A stretch of DNA of 64,000 bases from NCBI RefSeq assembly GCF_007859315.1, contig NZ_VOHA01000021.1, forward strand, positions 62,001-126,000, in the 5' to 3' direction. The stretch comes from Reyranella sp. CPCC 100927. GTDB lineage: Bacteria; Pseudomonadota; Alphaproteobacteria; Reyranellales; Reyranellaceae. Both the position numbers and the translations under genes were made by a program. How positions within the stretch are numbered: position 1 is the stretch's first letter; the number at the start of each line of letters is the position of its first letter. Shown piece after piece: positions 60,241-64,000 of the stretch. The notes under the pieces were generated by a model. That model was not told where the DNA came from and did not search any database. It saw only the letters and a list, made by a program, of their open reading frames with translations.

Positions 60241-60639
60241 ATGGCAAAACGCACACGTGTGATCAGCCCGAACGTTGCCGAGCCGCCGCCGGAGCGGTGG
60301 TCCAACTGCATTCGCGTCGGCGACATGGTGTTCGTCTCCGGCATGGTCGCGCGGGTCGGCGACAAGATCGAGGGCGCTGACGAGTATGAGCAGTCGCGCA
60401 TCATCTTCGGCAAGATCAAGGATCTCGTCGAGGCGGCGGGCGGCCAGATGAACGACGTCGTGAAGGTCACGATCTTCGTCGTCAACATCCGCAACAACAC
60501 CAAGGTCTGGCAGGCGCGCCGGGAATTCTTCACCGGCGACTTCCCGGCCAGCACCCTGGTCGAGATCCGGGCGTTGGCGACGCCGGACACGCTGGTCGAG
60601 ATCGAAGCCGTCGCCATGATCGGCTCCAGCAGCGCCTGA
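60241..60639 (+). CDS. RidA (YjgF/YER057c) family protein
   Basis: The 132-aa protein has the RidA trimer pattern: VISPNVAEPPPERWSNCIRVGDMVFVSGMVA, a central QSRIIFGKIKDLVEAAGGQMNDVVKVTIFV, and TLVEIRALATPDTLVEIEAVAM. The catalytic Arg common to RidA at the end of strand 5 is replaced by Ala (EIRALATPDTLVEIEA is shifted), so deaminase activity is uncertain. GGAGGAGGG precedes the ATG. Confidence 0.88.
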   Translation: MAKRTRVISPNVAEPPPERWSNCIRVGDMVFVSGMVARVGDKIEGADEYEQSRIIFGKIKDLVEAAGGQMNDVVKVTIFVVNIRNNTKVWQARREFFTGDFPASTLVEIRALATPDTLVEIEAVAMIGSSSA

Positions 60640-60728
60640 CCCGCATAGTGAGACGTCAGGGCATCGCCCGCGTGACGCCGCGGCACCGCGTGATGCACCA
60701 TCACGACCGCCACGGCAACGAGGGACCG

Positions 60729-61541
60729 ATGAACGACGTCGTGAAGGACAGCCGACTGGCCGGCAAGGTGGCGATCGTCACCGGCGCCGGATCGCGCGCC
60801 GACGGGATCGGCAACGGCCGCGCCGCGGCGATCCTGATGGCGCGGTCCGGCGCCAAGGTCATGCTGCTGGATACGGTCAAGGAATGGGTCGGCCGCACGG
60901 CGCAGATGATCGCGGACGAGGGCGGCACCAGCATCGCGCGGGTGGCGGATGTCACGGATCCGGCCGACTGTGAGGCCGCCGTCGCGGCGGCGGTCGCGGC
61001 CTGGGGGCGTCTCGATATCCTGCTGAACAATGTCGGCATCGGCGGCCCGCCGGGCACCGCCGTCGATGTCGATATCGCCGCCTGGGAGCAGGCGATGCGG
61101 GTGAACGTGACGTCGATGGTCCTGATGGCGAAATACGCCATCCCGGAAATGCGCAAGGCGGGCGGCGGCTCGATCGTCAACATCGCCTCCGTTGCCGGCC
61201 TGCAGGGCGGCCATCCGCACCTGCTGTATCCGACCTCCAAAGGCGCGGTCGTGCAGATGACGCGGGCCATGGCCGCGCACCACGGCCGCGAGAACATCCG
61301 CGTGAACTGCATCGCGCCGGGGATGGTCTACACACCGATGGTCTATGCGCGCGGCATGGCGCCGGAGCTGCGCGAGGCGCGCAAGCTGCGCTCGATGCTG
61401 CAGATCGAGGGCGAGGGCTGGGACGTCGGCCATGCCGTGGTCTACCTGGCCAGCGACGCGGCGCGCTGGTTGACCGGCGTCATTCTGCCGGTCGACGCCG
61501 GCGCGTCTGCCGGTCGAGCGGAATCACCGTCGCCGCGATGA
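60729..61541 (+). CDS. Short-chain dehydrogenase/reductase
   Basis: The 270-aa protein has the NAD(P) motif TGAGSRADGIGNGRA, NNVG in strand 4, and catalytic S154, Y167 and K171 (LYPTSKGA). It is a Rossmann oxidoreductase for an alcohol/ketone pair. GAGGGA precedes the ATG. Its end overlaps a possible start of the enoyl-CoA hydratase gene, so the two are cotranscribed in a catabolic unit. Confidence 0.92.
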   Translation: MNDVVKDSRLAGKVAIVTGAGSRADGIGNGRAAAILMARSGAKVMLLDTVKEWVGRTAQMIADEGGTSIARVADVTDPADCEAAVAAAVAAWGRLDILLNNVGIGGPPGTAVDVDIAAWEQAMRVNVTSMVLMAKYAIPEMRKAGGGSIVNIASVAGLQGGHPHLLYPTSKGAVVQMTRAMAAHHGRENIRVNCIAPGMVYTPMVYARGMAPELREARKLRSMLQIEGEGWDVGHAVVYLASDAARWLTGVILPVDAGASAGRAESPSPR

Positions 61542-61591
61542 ACGCGCCATCGGCGCTCGCGGTTCAGGACACTTCAAGGAGGAAGCACGCG

Positions 61592-62464
61592 ATGACCACG
61601 ACCGACACACCCATCCTGTACGAGACCCCGGCGCCGCACGTCGCGCGGCTGGTGCTGAACCGGCCCGAGACGCGCAATGCGCAGGACACGGCGTTCCTCT
61701 ATGCGTTCAACGACGCGCTCGACCGCGCCGCCCAGGACGACTCGATCAAGGTGATCATTGTCGCCGCCAACGGGCCGCACTTCTCGTCGGGCCACGACCT
61801 GCGCGAGCGCGACGGCCATGGCGCCATGCGCCAGCACCGCACGGTCGAGACCTGGAGCGGCTTCGGCGGTCCCGGCGCCGAGGCGCAGTTCGCGCGCGAG
61901 AAGGAGATCTACATCGGCTTCTGCGAGCGCTGGCGCAACCTCCCCAAGCCCACCATCGCGGCCGTGCACGGCAAGGTGATCGCCGGCGGCCTGATGCTGA
62001 TGTGGCCGTGCGATATCGTGATCGCGTCGGAAGACACGCAGTTTCTCGACCAGACCGTGGCCATGGGCGTGGGCGGCGCCGAGTTCTTCATGCACCCCTG
62101 GGAACTGGGCGTGCGCAAGGCCAAGGAGTTCCTGTTCACCGCCGACTGGCTTGCGGCGCGCGAGGCGCACCGGCTGGGCATGGTGAACCATGTTGTGCCG
62201 CGCGCCGAGCTGGAGGCCTTCACCCTGGCGATGGCCGAGCGCATCGCCAAGAAGCCACTGTTCGCGCTGAAGCTGGTGAAGGAAGCGGTGAACGCAGCGC
62301 AGGACGCCCAGGGACGGCGGACGGCGATGCAGACCTCATTCGCGCTGCATCACCTGGCGCACGCGCACAACATGCTGGCGCACGGCACGCTGGTCGATCC
62401 GTCGGGTCTGATGGGCCCGATGCAGACCAAGGCCAATGCCGCCAAGAAGGCGGCGGCGGAGTAA
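61592..62464 (+). CDS. Enoyl-CoA hydratase/isomerase family protein
   Basis: The 290-aa crotonase has HVARLVLNRPETRNAQDTAFLYAF, the oxyanion-hole FSSGHDLRER, and KPTIAAVHGKVIAGGLMLMWPCDIVIAS with the second glycine pair. An expected catalytic Glu is found in GGAEFFMHPWELGV. I start at ATG 61592 because AAGGAGGA lies 8 nt upstream. ATG 61538 overlaps the SDR stop and lacks a site. It hydrates or isomerises acyl-CoA esters. Confidence 0.92.
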   Translation: MTTTDTPILYETPAPHVARLVLNRPETRNAQDTAFLYAFNDALDRAAQDDSIKVIIVAANGPHFSSGHDLRERDGHGAMRQHRTVETWSGFGGPGAEAQFAREKEIYIGFCERWRNLPKPTIAAVHGKVIAGGLMLMWPCDIVIASEDTQFLDQTVAMGVGGAEFFMHPWELGVRKAKEFLFTADWLAAREAHRLGMVNHVVPRAELEAFTLAMAERIAKKPLFALKLVKEAVNAAQDAQGRRTAMQTSFALHHLAHAHNMLAHGTLVDPSGLMGPMQTKANAAKKAAAE

Positions 62465-62465
62465 T

Positions 62466-62607
62466 TTCCTCTCCCGCGAGCGGGAGAGGAAGGGGCCCAT
62501 CGTGCGCAGCACGATGGGAAGGTGAGGGGTTAAGGACGCGGCGGCGAGTGCGTACCTCACCCATCAAGCGCGACGCGCTCGCCGACCTCTCCCGCTTGCG
62601 GGAGAGG
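62466..62607. repeat. Palindromic intergenic element (CCTCTCCCGC type), full copy
   Basis: TTCCTCTCCCGC hairpins at 62466-62491 and CCTCTCCCGC/GCGGGAGAGG at 62586-62607 bound an internal hairpin CCCATCGTGC/GCACGATGGG (62497-62518). It lies between convergent genes and could terminate both. Confidence 0.8.
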
Positions 62608-62614
62608 TGAAATC

Positions 62615-63874
62615 CTACGCCAACGCCGGCGCGCCGAGATCGATCAGGCCGTGGCGATCGCCCTCGTTGATCTCGGTGAAGAAGCGGTGCATCCGGAAGG
62701 CGTAGTCGTCCCAGATCTTGAAGGGCAGGGCGGCCTGGCGGGCGCGGAACTCGATGATCGCCGCTTTGTTCTGCCGGCCGCCGTACTGGACGGCATCCAT
62801 CTTGTCGCCCAGTCCGGCGAGGCCGCGCAGCCGGTGCCCCAGTTCGGGATTGCTGTCGTGCCAGGTCGCGTCGTCGGCCTGGCCTAGCGGATGGGCCGCG
62901 GCGCTGAGCAGGTCCTGATCGTTGAGCATGCCGGTGAGCCACGCCTTGCGCGTGATCGGTAGCTGGATCGGGTCCTTCAGATTGCCGCGGTCAGTGATCC
63001 TGCGCTCGATGAGCAGCCCGTCCGGATCGATGCCGGCCGGCGGAATCCCGGCGATCTGTGACATGACGTCCTTGCAGATGAAACTGATCCAGTCCGCCGG
63101 GGCATCCTTGTAGTGCTTGCGCTCGTCCTTGGGCAGGTCGTTGAAGAGCGCGCTGAATTTCGTGCGCGACATCAGGATGAAGAGGTACTTCACGGCGCCG
63201 ACACCGTTCTGTGCCGGCGAATATCCGCGCAGGAGGTAGGTGGCGATCAGGGTGACCAGTCCACGCAGCTTGGCGCTGGGGGCATGGTCCTTCCACTTGG
63301 AGTCCTTGATGGCTTTCCAGTTCAAGGTCACCTTGTTGACCATGCTGGAGTAGATCGGGTCTCCGCCGGGCGTTTCGGCGAAGAACTGCTTGGCCGCCTG
63401 CGATTTCGGATCGGCCAGCAGGCGCCACAGCTTGCGGATCCGGGCCAGCCGGATGCCGCCGGTCACCTGCGGTATCGCCTCGACATCCTTGAAGCGAAGC
63501 TCGTTCTTGATATGGATGACGAACCGGTCATTCGGCGCCCGGAACGTGTTCGCTGGAAAATCGGCGGCGGTCACGAACCGGTTCACCTTGCGCGCGTTCA
63601 TCATGCGAACGAAGGTCTTCAGGTCGGCCATCACCTGGGTCAGCTGAACTTCGCCGGCCTTGCTTTCCTCGACTTCGTCGACGACGTATTCGATCTCCGT
63701 GCCGTCGACCGTCAGCTTCCAGCCCAGTCCGCCACGGACCACGGCCGCCTTCGGGTATGATTCCGTGCAGTTCTTCAGATCGGCCTCGGTCTTGAGGCCG
63801 CCCGCCGGGATGTTCATGCCGTTCTTGAGTTTGTAGATGTCCCAGCCGGTCGCGAATTCAAAGCCAACAGCCAT
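62615..63874 (-). CDS. Hypothetical protein (419 aa), no signal peptide
   Basis: ATG 63874 follows AGGAGG. The product starts AVGFEFATGWDIYKLKNGMNI and carries EIEYVVDEVEESKAGEVQLTQVMADL, a region resembling mid-domain strands of scaffold or toxin-like proteins. A long helical part follows (LLRGYSPAQNGVGAVKYLFILMSRTKF), then GGRQNKAAIIEFRARQAALPFKIWDDYAFRMH. There is no membrane segment and no known motif. I do not recognise the family. The lack of a secretion signal and the large single-gene layout resemble the other unexplained proteins in the window. Confidence 0.65.
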   Translation of the reverse strand: MAVGFEFATGWDIYKLKNGMNIPAGGLKTEADLKNCTESYPKAAVVRGGLGWKLTVDGTEIEYVVDEVEESKAGEVQLTQVMADLKTFVRMMNARKVNRFVTAADFPANTFRAPNDRFVIHIKNELRFKDVEAIPQVTGGIRLARIRKLWRLLADPKSQAAKQFFAETPGGDPIYSSMVNKVTLNWKAIKDSKWKDHAPSAKLRGLVTLIATYLLRGYSPAQNGVGAVKYLFILMSRTKFSALFNDLPKDERKHYKDAPADWISFICKDVMSQIAGIPPAGIDPDGLLIERRITDRGNLKDPIQLPITRKAWLTGMLNDQDLLSAAAHPLGQADDATWHDSNPELGHRLRGLAGLGDKMDAVQYGGRQNKAAIIEFRARQAALPFKIWDDYAFRMHRFFTEINEGDRHGLIDLGAPALA

Positions 63875-64000
63875 TCTCGCCTCCTTGGACAATGAATGTC
63901 GGAGACGACGGCAGAGCGTTCCTGGAGGATGCTTTGCAATCGTTTAGTTAGAAAATTGATTTTAGTCTATGTACGGACAGTCTTTTTCTACTATAGCGTT

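Overview
This is a high-GC bacterial chromosome window without rRNA, tRNA, CRISPR or transposase genes. Gene content points to a soil or water alphaproteobacterium: long UrtB with a HEAT-like leader domain, DUF2852, an aerobic aldehyde-oxidase-type isoquinoline oxidoreductase and an Lrp/TSUP pair. A Reyranella-like or other Rhodospirillales/Hyphomicrobiales relative is my guess, and it is inference only.

Layout. 1-4.5 kb: an FAD oxidoreductase (cut by the window edge), a quinone oxidoreductase and a two-subunit molybdenum hydroxylase with a small ORF between its subunits. The last two units share an operator-like dyad. 4.8-10.7 kb: small envelope and housekeeping genes (MipA/OmpV, DUF2147, PhyH dioxygenase, VOC, DUF2852, TetR). 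10.8-14.7 kb: aminopeptidase N and a polysaccharide-deacetylase-like protein.

14.6-26.5 kb is the most unusual part. Three divergent paralogues (319-333 aa, HTH-like N-terminus, GTG/GTG/TTG starts) lie among two tiny beta-solenoid spike proteins of the VgrG/gp5-tip type, a PAAR-like cap with a Cys-x-His-Gly-Gly motif, a putative M35-like (aspzincin) metallopeptidase, and a 443-aa protein that looks like an effector. An interrupted dyad built on TTCCAGGAA recurs at the promoters of all three paralogues and of four cargo or spike units, at nearly constant distance from the start codons. I read this as a coregulated set of orphan contractile-injection tip and cargo modules with their own regulators. 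No sheath, tube, baseplate or ATPase gene is in the window.

26.7-34.4 kb: a class III nucleotide cyclase, DUF924, a PAP2 phosphatase, a peptidoglycan-binding protein, a tandem duplication of secreted Asn-Gly pentad-repeat proteins, and an unknown 345-aa protein. 34.7-42.2 kb: a urease cluster ureD-ureA-ureBC(fused)-[serine hydrolase]-ureE-ureF-ureG-hupE. UreA carries a Pro-rich tail, and UreB is fused to UreC. 42.2-50.6 kb: an MFS carrier, a small polysaccharide cluster (GT2, flippase, FkbM methyltransferase), a caspase-like protein, DUF486, TSUP and Lrp. 52.5-58.5 kb: the urea ABC transporter urtABCDE behind a sigma-54-type promoter, which supplies the urease with substrate. 58.5-63.9 kb: a barstar-like protein, GST, YdeI-like, RidA, SDR and enoyl-CoA hydratase genes, and an unknown 419-aa protein.

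Several families of palindromic intergenic elements are scattered through the window (CCTCTCCCGC, CCTCCCCAGC, GGGAGCGCGGG, GGACCGCGGGCG and GTCATCC types). At least three intrude into coding sequence, giving stop codons to two genes and an N-terminal extension to UrtC.
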